From a virus: DNA of 47,902 bases. The stretch is from IMG/VR virus record IMGVR_UViG_3300019881_000001, positions 1 to 47,902 of that record; one strand, 5' to 3'. A model generated the notes under the pieces. It worked only from the letters and a program-made list of their open reading frames with translations. It made no database searches and was not told where the DNA came from. Of the stretch, positions 30,144 through 38,220 are shown one piece after another; position 1 is the first letter of the stretch, and every line of letters starts with the position of its first letter. The position numbers were made by a program, and so were the translations under genes.

Positions 30144-30992
30144 CTAGCCAGCTTGCTTCTGGTTCTCCGACGCTTGCACCAGCGCTGCCACGTCCCCGAT
30201 GCGGTAGATCGGAACCTCGCGTCCACGGTAGGTGACATGACCCCGCTGAGTGAGGCGCTTGCGCTCGACCCACTTGTAAATCCGGTCCGCTGTGATCGGG
30301 GTCTGACCCAGCCATGAGATCGCGCGGGAGATCTCGGCTGCGGTACCGAGTTGGTCCTGCGCCTCTACCCACATGGAGTCACGGGTGGCCTCCACATCGA
30401 AGGTCTTCTCGCAGCCTGTGCACTTGACCTGAGGCGCTCCGATCTTGGCGTGCAGAGCGAGGTCGCAGTCGGTGCAGTAGCCGACGAACAACTTGTCGGC
30501 GGGTCGGTCTACCATGCGCCGCAGCTGAGCCTCCAGATCGTCGAGTTCGTCCAGGATCTCCGGTGCCCAGTCCTTGGTGCGCATCCAGTCGGCATGCCCC
30601 AGCAGGTAGCGACAGCAGGACCCGACCGTATCCGCCGGCCAGTGGGATCTGCGCACCGTCGAACAGGTGACATGCAGGCAGGCAGGGTGAACGGGACCTC
30701 GCAGAACCGGCTTCTCCTCCATGACGATCCGGGTCCACGTCGAGATGGTGTTCTTCACCGCGTCCTGCAGGATTGAGCCGTCCTCGTAAGCACCGAGGAA
30801 GCGTGCATCCACAGGTAGTGGCTTCTCGGCGCCGCGTCCGCCTAGCCCGCCGTAGCGGGTGTGGCGACCCTTGACGTTGTCTAGGTCGGCCCAGTAGCTG
30901 GAGATGTTCCCGAGAGCGATCTCCAAGGCTCTGGTGCAGCTTGAGCAGATGAACCCACCGTTAGTCGGGCGGCCACAGGCGCAGTCGCTCAT
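30144..30992 (-). CDS. Zinc-finger and helix-turn-helix protein
   Basis: The 282-aa product begins with a zinc ribbon (C4/C6 and C16/C19: CACGRPTNGGFICSSC), has a second Cys set in the middle (YCTDCDLALHAKIGAPQVKC, then TGC) and a C-terminal HTH (EISRAISWLGQTPITADRIY, then KWVERKRLTQRG). This layout is common at the end of actinophage early operons. It is probably a DNA-binding regulator. ATGA overlap with the preceding gene. Confidence 0.72.
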   Translation of the reverse strand: MSDCACGRPTNGGFICSSCTRALEIALGNISSYWADLDNVKGRHTRYGGLGGRGAEKPLPVDARFLGAYEDGSILQDAVKNTISTWTRIVMEEKPVLRGPVHPACLHVTCSTVRRSHWPADTVGSCCRYLLGHADWMRTKDWAPEILDELDDLEAQLRRMVDRPADKLFVGYCTDCDLALHAKIGAPQVKCTGCEKTFDVEATRDSMWVEAQDQLGTAAEISRAISWLGQTPITADRIYKWVERKRLTQRGHVTYRGREVPIYRIGDVAALVQASENQKQAG

Positions 30993-31150
30993 TCGTCACC
31001 CCATCCATTCGCGTGGTGGCGGCAGACCAACTCGACAGCGATGACCGCTTCGCCGTCGATCAGTTCACCCTCGCCGAAGACGCCCATCGGTCGCTCTCGT
31101 TCGGCTAGCCGGCCACAGCCGTCAGCGCAGTACACGGGATCAAGGGTCAC
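30989..31150 (-). CDS. Small Cys/His protein (53 aa)
   Basis: GTG 31150 overlaps the upstream TGA. The product has C8, C12 and LVCRHH near its end, with an acidic middle. It is likely a small zinc-binding protein. Both ends are translationally coupled. Confidence 0.6.
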   Translation of the reverse strand: MTLDPVYCADGCGRLAERERPMGVFGEGELIDGEAVIAVELVCRHHANGWGDE

Positions 31151-31368
31151 GGTGTGTCACCCGCGTGCTCTCCGATGAACCCGATCATTTCGGCCCATTC
31201 CTCGCGGCTGAGCGACACCAACACCTCATCGCCTGACCCGTCACCGAATGGCCGTACGAGCTCTACCGGGGCATCCGGGTCTTCGGTCTTGGTGGTCGCG
31301 ATGACGTGGATGTAACGACCGCCGCTCTTGTACTCGCGCCAGAAGGCGATGCTTCGTGAGGTGGTCAT
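31147..31368 (-). CDS. Hypothetical protein, paralogue A (73 aa)
   Basis: ATG 31368 has GGAGAG upstream. It is clearly paralogous to the product of 32428-32682: both contain SRSIAFWR, VIATTKTEDP, GDGSGDEVLVSL and IGFIGEH. The fold seems to be a small beta sheet followed by a helix. Unknown function. Confidence 0.7.
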   Translation of the reverse strand: MTTSRSIAFWREYKSGGRYIHVIATTKTEDPDAPVELVRPFGDGSGDEVLVSLSREEWAEMIGFIGEHAGDTP

Positions 31369-31736
31369 GGAGTGCTCTCCTCGGCGCACGGGCGGGTTGG
31401 GTGACCACAGGGCTCCTGCGGGCTTCTCGCGGCCTCGGACACCTCCGAGTGCCTGGGAACCCCTGAAGTAGCGTCAGAGGTGCCGCCAGAGGCTTGTGAG
31501 GACGTCTTGGCGGCCAGGAGCAGGCGCCATGTGCCCCAATCCGTCTGCAGCGTCACGAAGCCGATGCGCGGGTCGTCCTGCTCGGCACCCATCTCGTCTG
31601 CGATCTCCGTCAGCGCGTCCTTGCGGCCCAGCCCGTAGGCCACCTTGCTGGCTGTCTCGGTGAGTACCTTCACCTCAGCAGCGGTGTACGTGTGACCCCT
31701 GCCGCGACCTTCTCCGGTGCATCCTTCGTCGCTCAT
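31365..31736 (-). CDS. Hypothetical protein (123 aa)
   Basis: Residues 15-80 form a mixed domain (TYTAAEVKVLTETASKVAYG, then GFVTLQTDWGTWRLL). The last 45 residues are disordered and Ser/Pro-rich. It overlaps both neighbours by four bases. No family recognised. Confidence 0.6.
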   Translation of the reverse strand: MSDEGCTGEGRGRGHTYTAAEVKVLTETASKVAYGLGRKDALTEIADEMGAEQDDPRIGFVTLQTDWGTWRLLLAAKTSSQASGGTSDATSGVPRHSEVSEAARSPQEPCGHPTRPCAEESTP

Positions 31737-31918
31737 GAGGCCTCCTCCTCGACATGGCGTATCGCCAGTTCGGCGAGCACGTTCAAGGCGACCAGATCCT
31801 CATCCGCGACGAGGCTCATGGGCATGCGGGCAATGGCGTTGTAGAGGTCCCGAACGATGGCCTTGCGCGCCCGGATCCTGGCCTCGCCTGTCAGCGGTGC
31901 CATCAGCAGCGCGGTCAT
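31733..31918 (-). CDS. Hypothetical helical protein (61 aa)
   Basis: All-helical by composition (RIRARKAIVRDLYNAIARMP, then DEDLVALNVLAELAIRHVEE). Coupled by ATGA on both sides. Function unknown. Confidence 0.6.
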   Translation of the reverse strand: MTALLMAPLTGEARIRARKAIVRDLYNAIARMPMSLVADEDLVALNVLAELAIRHVEEEAS

Positions 31919-32190
31919 TCGGGGTCCCTGCTTCCGATCTCACGGGCGAGTAGTGCGGCATCGCGAAAGGCCGACGAGCGAGCAAGGACTACGAGCCGAG
32001 ATGGTTCGCCGACTGATGCGTCATCCGTCGGGAGCGAGTCCAGCAGCTCCTGCTCAGCCTGGAGCGCCAGCGCGATTTCCTCCGCTACGGCCTTGCGGAT
32101 GGCTCGTGCCTCTCGGGTCTCATGCCGCGCCTTCAGGCCATGCTCGCGGCGCTCCTGCTGGGCCTCGCGGAAGGCGTCTCGGTCACTCAC
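31915..32190 (-). CDS. Hypothetical helical protein (91 aa)
   Basis: GTG 32190 overlaps the upstream TGA and is chosen over a longer frame with no coupling. Two charged helices (REAQQERREHGLKARHETRE and IRKAVAEEIALALQAEQELL) are followed by a Ser/Asp linker. Function unknown. Confidence 0.6.
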   Translation of the reverse strand: MSDRDAFREAQQERREHGLKARHETREARAIRKAVAEEIALALQAEQELLDSLPTDDASVGEPSRLVVLARSSAFRDAALLAREIGSRDPE

Positions 32191-32435
32191 GGCTTGGCCG
32201 CCTTCCGAGCGCACTTGGTGCACGGCGGCATGTCGGTGATGCGGGTGCGATGGCCGCGCGGCTTCGTGGACCACTTCGCTGCCCACTCGTCCATCTCGGC
32301 TTGGTCGAACGCTTCCGCGTTGCAGAGCGTTTGCGCCACTTGGCGACCGAAGCGCTTCCCTGCGCCGAGGTTGATCGAGAGGTGCTGCAGGCGGTAGCTC
32401 CACGTCGTGCACGCTTCAGGCTTCTCGTCAGCCAT
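32187..32435 (-). CDS. Hypothetical protein with Cys pair (82 aa)
   Basis: ATG 32435 sits inside the end of paralogue B. The product has a helical body with W residues and a final CTKC, possibly half a zinc site with C9 and C46. Unknown. Confidence 0.6.
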   Translation of the reverse strand: MADEKPEACTTWSYRLQHLSINLGAGKRFGRQVAQTLCNAEAFDQAEMDEWAAKWSTKPRGHRTRITDMPPCTKCARKAAKP

Positions 32436-32682
32436 TGGTTGTCTCCTTGAGGTGTTCACCGATGAAACCGATCAATTCGCTCCATTCCTCAGGGGTCAGC
32501 GAGACCAGCACCTCGTCTCCCGATCCGTCGCCGTACGGCCTGATGAGTTCGATCGGCGCTTCAGGGTCTTCGGTCTTGGTGGTTGCGATGACGTACGGGC
32601 GGCGCCTGTCGTAGCTCCGCCAGAACGCGATGCTGCGGCTAGCTGTTGCTGGGTCTCCCACTCGCACGACGCGATCGCTCAC
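32428..32682 (-). CDS. Hypothetical protein, paralogue B (84 aa)
   Basis: GTG 32682 overlaps the upstream TGA. About two thirds of the aligned residues match paralogue A (31147-31368), with extra residues at the N-terminus. The pair arose by duplication about 1.2 kb apart, with four genes between them. Confidence 0.7.
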   Translation of the reverse strand: MSDRVVRVGDPATASRSIAFWRSYDRRRPYVIATTKTEDPEAPIELIRPYGDGSGDEVLVSLTPEEWSELIGFIGEHLKETTNG

Positions 32683-32879
32683 TTGGTTGTCTCCTGTTCG
32701 GTGTAGGGGGTGGCTGTAACGCCCACCGAATTCAGTTCTTCGACGAGCCCCGATGCGATCGCACTCACGTCCTCGACAGCCATGTAGTCGCGCCATGGGT
32801 GCAGGGCCTCAATCAGGTAGTCGTAGACCTCGCCGCCGATAGCCTCGGCGAGATCCTCCAGGCGCTTCCGCTCGCTCAT
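32679..32879 (-). CDS. Hypothetical protein (66 aa)
   Basis: Helical (RLEDLAEAIGGEVYDYLIEA) and acidic. Its end (ATPYTEQETTK) is encoded by the start-associated motif CCTACACCGA plus AGGAG, which forms the ribosome site for the next gene. Confidence 0.65.
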   Translation of the reverse strand: MSERKRLEDLAEAIGGEVYDYLIEALHPWRDYMAVEDVSAIASGLVEELNSVGVTATPYTEQETTK

Positions 32880-33232
32880 TCGGTCTCCTCGGTGTAGGGG
32901 CCTGCGAGATGCGTGAACACCCGGCTGTTGGGGTTGATGGTTCCGCGCCTATTGGCGAGCGCCCTGCCCCACATTGCGGCGTTCTCAGCCTTGGCCTGCC
33001 AGTCGTCCAAGCCGCAGTGTTCGGCTACCCGCTCAGCCGCCTCAGGGTCGATGCGCCGAAGCGTTTCGAGCGCAACGACGGTGCAGTAGGCGTAGACGTT
33101 CGTTAGTGCCTGGAGCGCGTCGTACCGGGCCTGCTGGGAGTGCTTCTCGTCCGGCTTGAAATTGACGTACCGCGTGGCCTCTGCAAGAAGCTCTGCAGCT
33201 GTTCGCAGAGTGCTTTCGATTTCCTCGCTCAT
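32876..33232 (-). CDS. Hypothetical helical protein (118 aa)
   Basis: Mostly helical, with a tetratricopeptide-like feel (ARYDALQALTNVYAYCTVVA). The C-terminus LAGPYTEETE is nearly the same as that of the neighbouring methyltransferase (LAGPYTDPEDAQ), because both are encoded by the repeated start-associated motif. Function unknown. Confidence 0.65.
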   Translation of the reverse strand: MSEEIESTLRTAAELLAEATRYVNFKPDEKHSQQARYDALQALTNVYAYCTVVALETLRRIDPEAAERVAEHCGLDDWQAKAENAAMWGRALANRRGTINPNSRVFTHLAGPYTEETE

Positions 33233-34377
33233 TGCGCGTCCTCAGGGTCGGTGTAGGGGCCTGCGAGGGTGGGTGCGAAGTCAAGCGCTGCTTGCTGGAG
33301 ACGGGTGCGCAGCGACAGGTCGAGGTAGTCGGCATTGAGGTCGATGCCGACGTACTTGCGGCCGTGGCGCTGGGCAACCATGCCTGTGGTTCCGGAGCCG
33401 CTGAACGGGTCGAGAACGGTCCCGCCCGGCTTGCAGCCCGCGAGGACACACCGCTCGGCCAACTCGGCCGTCATCACCGCGAAGTGCGCCTCAGTGAACG
33501 GTTGAGTTGCGATCGTCCACACGTCCCCCGGGTTTCGGCCCCGGATACCAGAGTCCGTCTGCGCCGATGAAGCCGCACCCGTCGCAGAACGGGCGTCCTC
33601 CGCAGTCCTCGGCATGCCATTGGTCCATGTCTCGTCACTCCTTCTTCCGTAGGTGTTGGGCATTCCGCCAGCAGTCCGATAGGAGCTGCCGATCTTGCCT
33701 TCGCCGCTCAGCTTCCCGCCGAACACGCGCGTGCCGTCGGCCGCTTCTGGGTGGGCGAGGGGCTCGCGGATGGGGTCCAGATCGAACCAGTAGCGGCTGG
33801 ACTTGCTGAACATAAAGACGTGCTCGTAGACGTTGTTGAGCCGGTCGGTGACACTGCTCGGCATCGGGTTCGTCTTCTTCCACACGATCGCGTTGCGCAG
33901 GATCCAGCCGTCATCTTGGAGCGCGAAGGCGACTCGCCAGGGGATGCCGAGCAGGTTCTTCTCTGGCACGCCCGCATCGATGCGACGAGCCTTACCGCTA
34001 CTTTGTCGTTGAACTGAGCGAGCGATTCCTTCTGGACTGATGGCGTGACCACCGCTTGCCGCGCCGAGGGTGGACTTAGCGACGCCACCCAGAGTCCCCT
34101 TGGTTGGGGTGGAGTAGGAGTCGCCGAGGTTCAGCCATAGCGTTCCGTCGTCGGCGAGCACACGGCGTACCTCGGTGAACAGGGTCCGCATTGTCTCGAC
34201 GTACTCGGCGGGTGACGCCTCAAGCCCGTACTGGCCTTCCTCGCCGTAGTCCCGAAGGCCGAAGTAGGGCGGAGATGTGACGCAGCTGTTCACCGAGCCG
34301 TCCGGCAGGGTGCGCAGGACGTCGAGCGCATCGCCGTGATGCAGCGTCAACCCGTCGTCGGCATAGTAGGGGGCCAT
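33229..34377 (-). CDS. DNA methyltransferase, beta class (SPPY)
   Basis: The 382-aa enzyme has motif IV TSPPY at 34-38 and, much later, motif I DPFSGSGTTG at 323-332 followed by G-I-D-L, the order of beta-class N4-cytosine or N6-adenine methyltransferases. SPPY is more often N4-cytosine. The central 150 residues include a specificity region. No restriction enzyme partner lies nearby, so it is an orphan enzyme, probably protecting phage DNA. It lies two genes from the helicase and three from the Mom-like gene. Confidence 0.88.
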   Translation of the reverse strand: MAPYYADDGLTLHHGDALDVLRTLPDGSVNSCVTSPPYFGLRDYGEEGQYGLEASPAEYVETMRTLFTEVRRVLADDGTLWLNLGDSYSTPTKGTLGGVAKSTLGAASGGHAISPEGIARSVQRQSSGKARRIDAGVPEKNLLGIPWRVAFALQDDGWILRNAIVWKKTNPMPSSVTDRLNNVYEHVFMFSKSSRYWFDLDPIREPLAHPEAADGTRVFGGKLSGEGKIGSSYRTAGGMPNTYGRRSDETWTNGMPRTAEDARSATGAASSAQTDSGIRGRNPGDVWTIATQPFTEAHFAVMTAELAERCVLAGCKPGGTVLDPFSGSGTTGMVAQRHGRKYVGIDLNADYLDLSLRTRLQQAALDFAPTLAGPYTDPEDAQ

Positions 34378-34427
34378 TAAGCGTCCTCAGGGTCGGTGTA
34401 GAGGACTGCGTAGTCAGCGGCGGTCAC
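34377..34427 (-). CDS. Tiny coupling ORF (16 aa)
   Basis: GTG 34427 overlaps the stop of the zinc protein gene, and TAA 34377-34379 overlaps the methyltransferase ATG. The peptide ends YTDPEDA, the same end as the methyltransferase, from the start-associated motif. It probably serves to pass ribosomes to the methyltransferase start. Confidence 0.4.
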   Translation of the reverse strand: MTAADYAVLYTDPEDA

Positions 34428-34618
34428 CACGTCACGTCGCAGTCCTGGCAGCCAGTCAGTAAGCCGCCGCCTAGCCGAATCGATGTGGTGTTGATGTGCC
34501 CGCACTTCCCTTGGTGTTCGTTGCACTCACAGCACCTACCGGCACGTCCTCGGTGGCTGTGCCAGATCACCGGATGGCGGCACCCATCGCAGTACTCGAT
34601 GCCTTCTTCGTCGGTCAC
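34424..34618 (-). CDS. Zinc-ribbon protein (64 aa)
   Basis: Cys/His-rich: CDGCRHP at 10-16, CCECN, KCGH and CQDC. Two zinc sites are likely. It overlaps the helicase stop by four bases. Likely DNA- or protein-binding; family not assigned. Confidence 0.65.
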   Translation of the reverse strand: MTDEEGIEYCDGCRHPVIWHSHRGRAGRCCECNEHQGKCGHINTTSIRLGGGLLTGCQDCDVTW

Positions 34619-35826
34619 GCGAACTCCCTCTGTGTGCGTTGCCAGTCCTCATCGCTTGCCTTCGGGTCGATCGCCGTCCACGGCCACAACCCGCCCCGCT
34701 TGATCCGCTGCGGCCAGTTGCGTTCGTCGCGGTCGCCGCGCCACGCGACCATGTCGACGTCGCCGACCTCGTTCCACCGCAGGCCGTAGCCGAACTCGGG
34801 CCAGCCCATGAGCGCCGCCGAGCCTCTAGGGCGCATGTTGCGTTCGTCGCCCTTCGTGGTGGCGTGGCCGGCGTGAGCCTCCAGCACCAACGTGATCCCG
34901 CGCGCCCGGATCGAGTCCAAGGCGCTGATCACCGGAGCGACATGGTCGTCGGTCTGCAAGGCCCTGGGGGCGAGCTTGTACAGCGGCCCGATCACCAGCA
35001 GGTCCGGTTGGGTCGCGTCCAGGACCCGGTTGATCCACGACAGGTCCTTGTCCTTCACGATGTCGATCCCGGCCGGGCGGCAGTCGATGGACACACCGTC
35101 AGACGGGTCCTTGCCCTGCGTCTTGGCCTGCAGCCACATCGCGTGGAGTTGACGCTTCACATGTCGCTCGGTGTTCTCGAGGTCGATGATGTGGGCCCGG
35201 ATCGGCTTCATCGGCTCACGGGAGAACGGATGGATCCCCGCGGCCCCCATGAGTGCCAGCTGCCGCAGGAAGACGCTCTTGCCCAGGCCTTCCTCGCCGG
35301 TGATCACCAGACGGTCCATGCGTTCCAGCAGCTGCGGGATCACCCAGTCGTACGGCTCCTCGGGTTTGCTCATCAGCTCACCGAGGGTCTGGGTCTCGAT
35401 ATCCGGCGCACCCAGGTCACGGATCTTGGTGAGCGCGTTGACGGTCTCCGATACCAGCGACTGCGGGTCGGTCTCGAGGTCCTCGGCGCGTTGCCGCATC
35501 CGGATCGCCTGGTTGATCACCTCACGCCGCCGAGCGAACCCATGGACTGTGGATGCGTACTGCTCCACCGAGTCCGGGATCGCCGGGTTGGTGGCGATGG
35601 TCAGATGCACGCTCATCAGGTGCTTGTTGCCGTTCAGAGCGAGTTGTACCGCCATCGCGTCGGTGGCCTTGCCGTCGGCCTTCAAGCCCCGCAGAACGCT
35701 CCACAGCTTTTGGTGAGCGAGGTTCGCGAAATCGGCGGCCGTCAGGATCCCAGCTGCACGCTCCAACGCCAGAGGGGACTGGTAGCAGCAGGACAGGACG
35801 ATCTGCTCGGCGAGGTCGTCGTTCAT
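34615..35826 (-). CDS. DnaB-type replicative helicase
   Basis: The 403-aa product has a DnaB N-terminal domain (about 1-130: EQIVLSCCYQSPLALERAAG, F-x-N-L-A-H-Q-K-L) and a RecA-like ATPase with Walker A GEEGLGKS (177-184), Walker B after LLVIGPLYKL and a H-x-G-H sensor region. The ATPase is closer to the RepA/AAA_25 type than to classical DnaB. ATG 35826 overlaps the Mom-like stop and has GGGGAAG before it. Confidence 0.85.
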   Translation of the reverse strand: MNDDLAEQIVLSCCYQSPLALERAAGILTAADFANLAHQKLWSVLRGLKADGKATDAMAVQLALNGNKHLMSVHLTIATNPAIPDSVEQYASTVHGFARRREVINQAIRMRQRAEDLETDPQSLVSETVNALTKIRDLGAPDIETQTLGELMSKPEEPYDWVIPQLLERMDRLVITGEEGLGKSVFLRQLALMGAAGIHPFSREPMKPIRAHIIDLENTERHVKRQLHAMWLQAKTQGKDPSDGVSIDCRPAGIDIVKDKDLSWINRVLDATQPDLLVIGPLYKLAPRALQTDDHVAPVISALDSIRARGITLVLEAHAGHATTKGDERNMRPRGSAALMGWPEFGYGLRWNEVGDVDMVAWRGDRDERNWPQRIKRGGLWPWTAIDPKASDEDWQRTQREFA

Positions 35827-36476
35827 GAGACTTCCCCAAGGGGTGGCATGTTCAGGCTGCGGCGAGCCCACTTCAGTTCGACCTCTGTAGCCCGTTGCCG
35901 CCAGTACCGGACCGCAGCTGCGTCATCGATGGCCAGCGCTAGGCGCTGGGAAGGATCAGGTTTCACGCAGAAGACCCACCGGTCCTTTACCTCTTGCCGA
36001 CCGGTGCCCCAGTCACCGCTACCGGTCGGCGGTGGTCGAAGCCGATGCCATGTTGGCGCCCACCGCCAATTGCAGGCTCGGTACAGGGCGCCGGTGTGCC
36101 CATGGGCCGGGTCGCTGTAGGACACCAGTGTCGTCGCCTCCGGGAGGTGCTCGCGAATCAGTCGAAGGCTCCATCGGTGCATGCGGCTTCCGGCGTTCTC
36201 GCCCGCCCCAGCGGTGAGGCACCATCGGGAGAGCTCCAGCCACGAACCGTCATTCGGAAGGCGTCGAGATGTCGGACTGCGCCACATCATCGCGGCGACC
36301 AACTCACCAGCGCGCGAACCGATGACCGTCAGGCGAGCACCGGAGCGCAACGGACCGAGGTAGTGGTGCCTAGCGAGTAGGTAGTTGGCCTCCCAAGGTT
36401 GGCCTAGCCTCCACATCACGCCATCGGCATCGAGAAATCCATAGAGGTCCAGTAGTAGTCCGAGATCGCCGCTCAC
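35823..36476 (-). CDS. mom: Mom-like DNA modification protein (GNAT fold)
   Basis: GTG 36476 overlaps the replication initiator stop; a longer frame is not supported. The 217-aa product has features of the Mu Mom family: an N-terminal H-Y-L-G segment, ELSRW (81-85), a helix with S-R-x-x-x-x-x-S-L-R, then LVSYSDPAHGHTGALYRACN (117-136), matching the Mom core V-S-Y-(A/S)-D-x-x-x-G-H-x-G-x-(I/L)-Y-x-A-x-N-W. Mu Mom converts adenine to N6-carbamoylmethyladenine and blocks many restriction enzymes. Same activity here is inference. Other GNAT transferases are the main alternative. Confidence 0.72.
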   Translation of the reverse strand: MSGDLGLLLDLYGFLDADGVMWRLGQPWEANYLLARHHYLGPLRSGARLTVIGSRAGELVAAMMWRSPTSRRLPNDGSWLELSRWCLTAGAGENAGSRMHRWSLRLIREHLPEATTLVSYSDPAHGHTGALYRACNWRWAPTWHRLRPPPTGSGDWGTGRQEVKDRWVFCVKPDPSQRLALAIDDAAAVRYWRQRATEVELKWARRSLNMPPLGEVS

Positions 36477-37243
36477 TGGAACCTCGCCCGCACGTCGTCC
36501 TTGGCGTACCCGTTCCGCGACGCAGGGGAAGCCGCGTCGGGGGAATCGTCCTGGGCCTTCAGCAACCAGTTGCGCCACGTGGCGCGCCAGTCCGTCTTGA
36601 CGCCCTTCGCGCCGGCCAGAGCAGTCCAGTAGTTGACGAAGCGTTCGGTCTGACGCATCACCCACTGCGGCTGCATGCTGCGTTCGACGGCCCATTCCTT
36701 CATTGCCTCATCGACGGTGAAGGGGTCCGGGATGCGTGTGCCCTTGGTCGTTGCCCGCGGGATTTTGGCAGCCCCGCGAGGGGCAAGAGTGCTTACGTTA
36801 GTAAGTACTTCTTTCTCTGTCTCTGTCTCTGGTACAGGTTTGCTACCCGTTTGCTTGAGCTCTTGCTTAGCACTTGCTTTAGCACTTGCTAGGTTTTTGC
36901 TACGCGCCTTGCCACCCAGCGACCCAGCCTCGCGGCGGCTTTCTCGCAGGTCAGAGACCTCTTGAGCGCTCCGCTGGTGGTCCAGGTAGTCGTGGAAGGA
37001 CGCGTCTCCTGTGTCGGAATCCAGGTAGACGAGACCTTCACGGACGAGCTCGTCCCGAGAGCGCTTGTTACCTTTCCGTGACCACACTTTTTCGGGGATT
37101 CGCCCATCGGTGAGGTACCGGGAGCAGTAGCACCAGCCGGTGACGAGCAGGCGGAATGCGGCGTCAGAGAGCGCGTCGATCTTCGGGTGGTCGGGCATGC
37201 CATCATGCACCCGGATATAGGTCCGCGTGTCCTTCTCCGCCAT
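36473..37243 (-). CDS. Replication initiator-like HTH protein
   Basis: The 256-aa product starts behind a perfect AAGGAGGTGA. Residues 5-95 form a winged-helix domain as in phage replisome organisers (YIRVHDGMPDHPKIDALSDA, then LVREGLVYLDSDTGDASFHD). A Lys/Ser/Ala/Thr/Glu-rich linker precedes a helical C-terminal domain (VNYWTALAGAKGVKTDWRAT). Place before the helicase supports initiator or helicase-loader function. Confidence 0.75.
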   Translation of the reverse strand: MAEKDTRTYIRVHDGMPDHPKIDALSDAAFRLLVTGWCYCSRYLTDGRIPEKVWSRKGNKRSRDELVREGLVYLDSDTGDASFHDYLDHQRSAQEVSDLRESRREAGSLGGKARSKNLASAKASAKQELKQTGSKPVPETETEKEVLTNVSTLAPRGAAKIPRATTKGTRIPDPFTVDEAMKEWAVERSMQPQWVMRQTERFVNYWTALAGAKGVKTDWRATWRNWLLKAQDDSPDAASPASRNGYAKDDVRARFQ

Positions 37244-37409
37244 CGGTCACCTCCTTCTTGGTGGGGAACTGCAGGACTGTCGCGTCCCTCGGGACAGCGG
37301 TGACACCCCGGCGCAGCAGGTAGGCACGCTTCGCCCGCTGCAGCTTCCGCGCCTGTTCGTACATGCGCCGGCCGGGGTTGGCCATGGGTGAGGAAGGGTC
37401 AACGTTCAT
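37203..37409 (-). CDS. Small basic protein (68 aa)
   Basis: ATG 37409 lies inside the previous gene's end. A basic helix (RRMYEQARKLQRAKRAYLLR) follows a Pro/Ser start. It overlaps the initiator gene by 41 bases in another frame, which is longer than usual here. DNA or RNA binding is possible. Confidence 0.55.
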   Translation of the reverse strand: MNVDPSSPMANPGRRMYEQARKLQRAKRAYLLRRGVTAVPRDATVLQFPTKKEVTDGGEGHADLYPGA

Positions 37410-37551
37410 GCACATCACCCGGATAGTCCTGCTCGTCATGGCAGTCGCAAAAGCAAGTCTCGGTGTCGAAGTCGTCCTCGGTGTAGCCGCTGCAGTGGAT
37501 GTGGTCGCCGACGTCGCAGTACGACTGGTCTCGGGTTGGCTCTCGCGTCAT
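37399..37551 (-). CDS. Acidic Cys/His protein (50 aa)
   Basis: ATG 37551 overlaps the HNH stop. The product is strongly acidic with CDVGDHIHC and CFCDCHDE, a likely metal site. Function unknown. Confidence 0.6.
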   Translation of the reverse strand: MTREPTRDQSYCDVGDHIHCSGYTEDDFDTETCFCDCHDEQDYPGDVHER

Positions 37552-37919
37552 GCGCTCGCCTTCCCTGTGTAGGGGTGACGAGCGCCAGCCGCGTCGAGGG
37601 TGTGCCAGCCGTCGTGCATGTCCACCGGGATCTCGGCGGGGTCGAGTGAGCGGGACACGATCCAGCCGTGGTTCCGCGCCCACTGCGGATTCCCGTGCGC
37701 CTTCCCGTGGCAGAGATCCTTGTTGCCGCGTCCGCACAGGGTGACGAGGTTGGCGGGTGACTCGAGCAGCGCCGAACCACCCATACCCTTCGGGGTGCGG
37801 TGGTGTACTGCGCCGTTGCCGTCGGTGATGTAGAAGCCGCACATGCAGCACCTGCCTTGGTCGCGTTCGTGGACGACGCTTCTAGAGGCATCCACAACTG
37901 CGCGGCTAGCTTTCGGCAT
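37548..37919 (-). CDS. HNH endonuclease
   Basis: The 123-aa product has a zinc pair (CCMCG), the HNH His region AVHHRTPKGMGG, the N residue in ESPANLVTLCG and a second Cys/His set (CGRGNKDLCHGKAHG). Many actinophages keep such an enzyme in the replication region; it may nick DNA for recombination. Its end (HPYTGKASA) is encoded by a variant of the start-associated motif. Confidence 0.82.
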   Translation of the reverse strand: MPKASRAVVDASRSVVHERDQGRCCMCGFYITDGNGAVHHRTPKGMGGSALLESPANLVTLCGRGNKDLCHGKAHGNPQWARNHGWIVSRSLDPAEIPVDMHDGWHTLDAAGARHPYTGKASA

Positions 37920-38220
37920 GCGCCACCTCCGGGGAGAAGTGAGGCGCAATCCGCTTCACTGAGTCATCGATGCCACCGAAGTGGACGAGCGCGATCCCGA
38001 CGCACTTACCGCACCAGCGGTAGGGCAGACCAAGGACTGGCGGGCTGTCGAACCAGATGGCGGGCGCCTTCCATCCGTCCCATGCCTGCGTTCCGCACAG
38101 GCCCACAGGGGACGCTGAGCGGGCGTACGAGGCGAGATGGAAGCCGGGTAGGTAGAGGTGCAGCACGGTGCCTTTGAAGGCTCTGTAGATTCCTGGCTGG
38201 GCGCGTACGGGGCCTGCCAT
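37906..38220 (-). CDS. Hypothetical protein (104 aa)
   Basis: Mixed alpha/beta with a Cys pair (WCGKC) and an aromatic middle (AWDGWKAPAIWFDSPP). Start abuts the upstream stop. No family recognised. Confidence 0.6.
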   Translation of the reverse strand: MAGPVRAQPGIYRAFKGTVLHLYLPGFHLASYARSASPVGLCGTQAWDGWKAPAIWFDSPPVLGLPYRWCGKCVGIALVHFGGIDDSVKRIAPHFSPEVAHAES

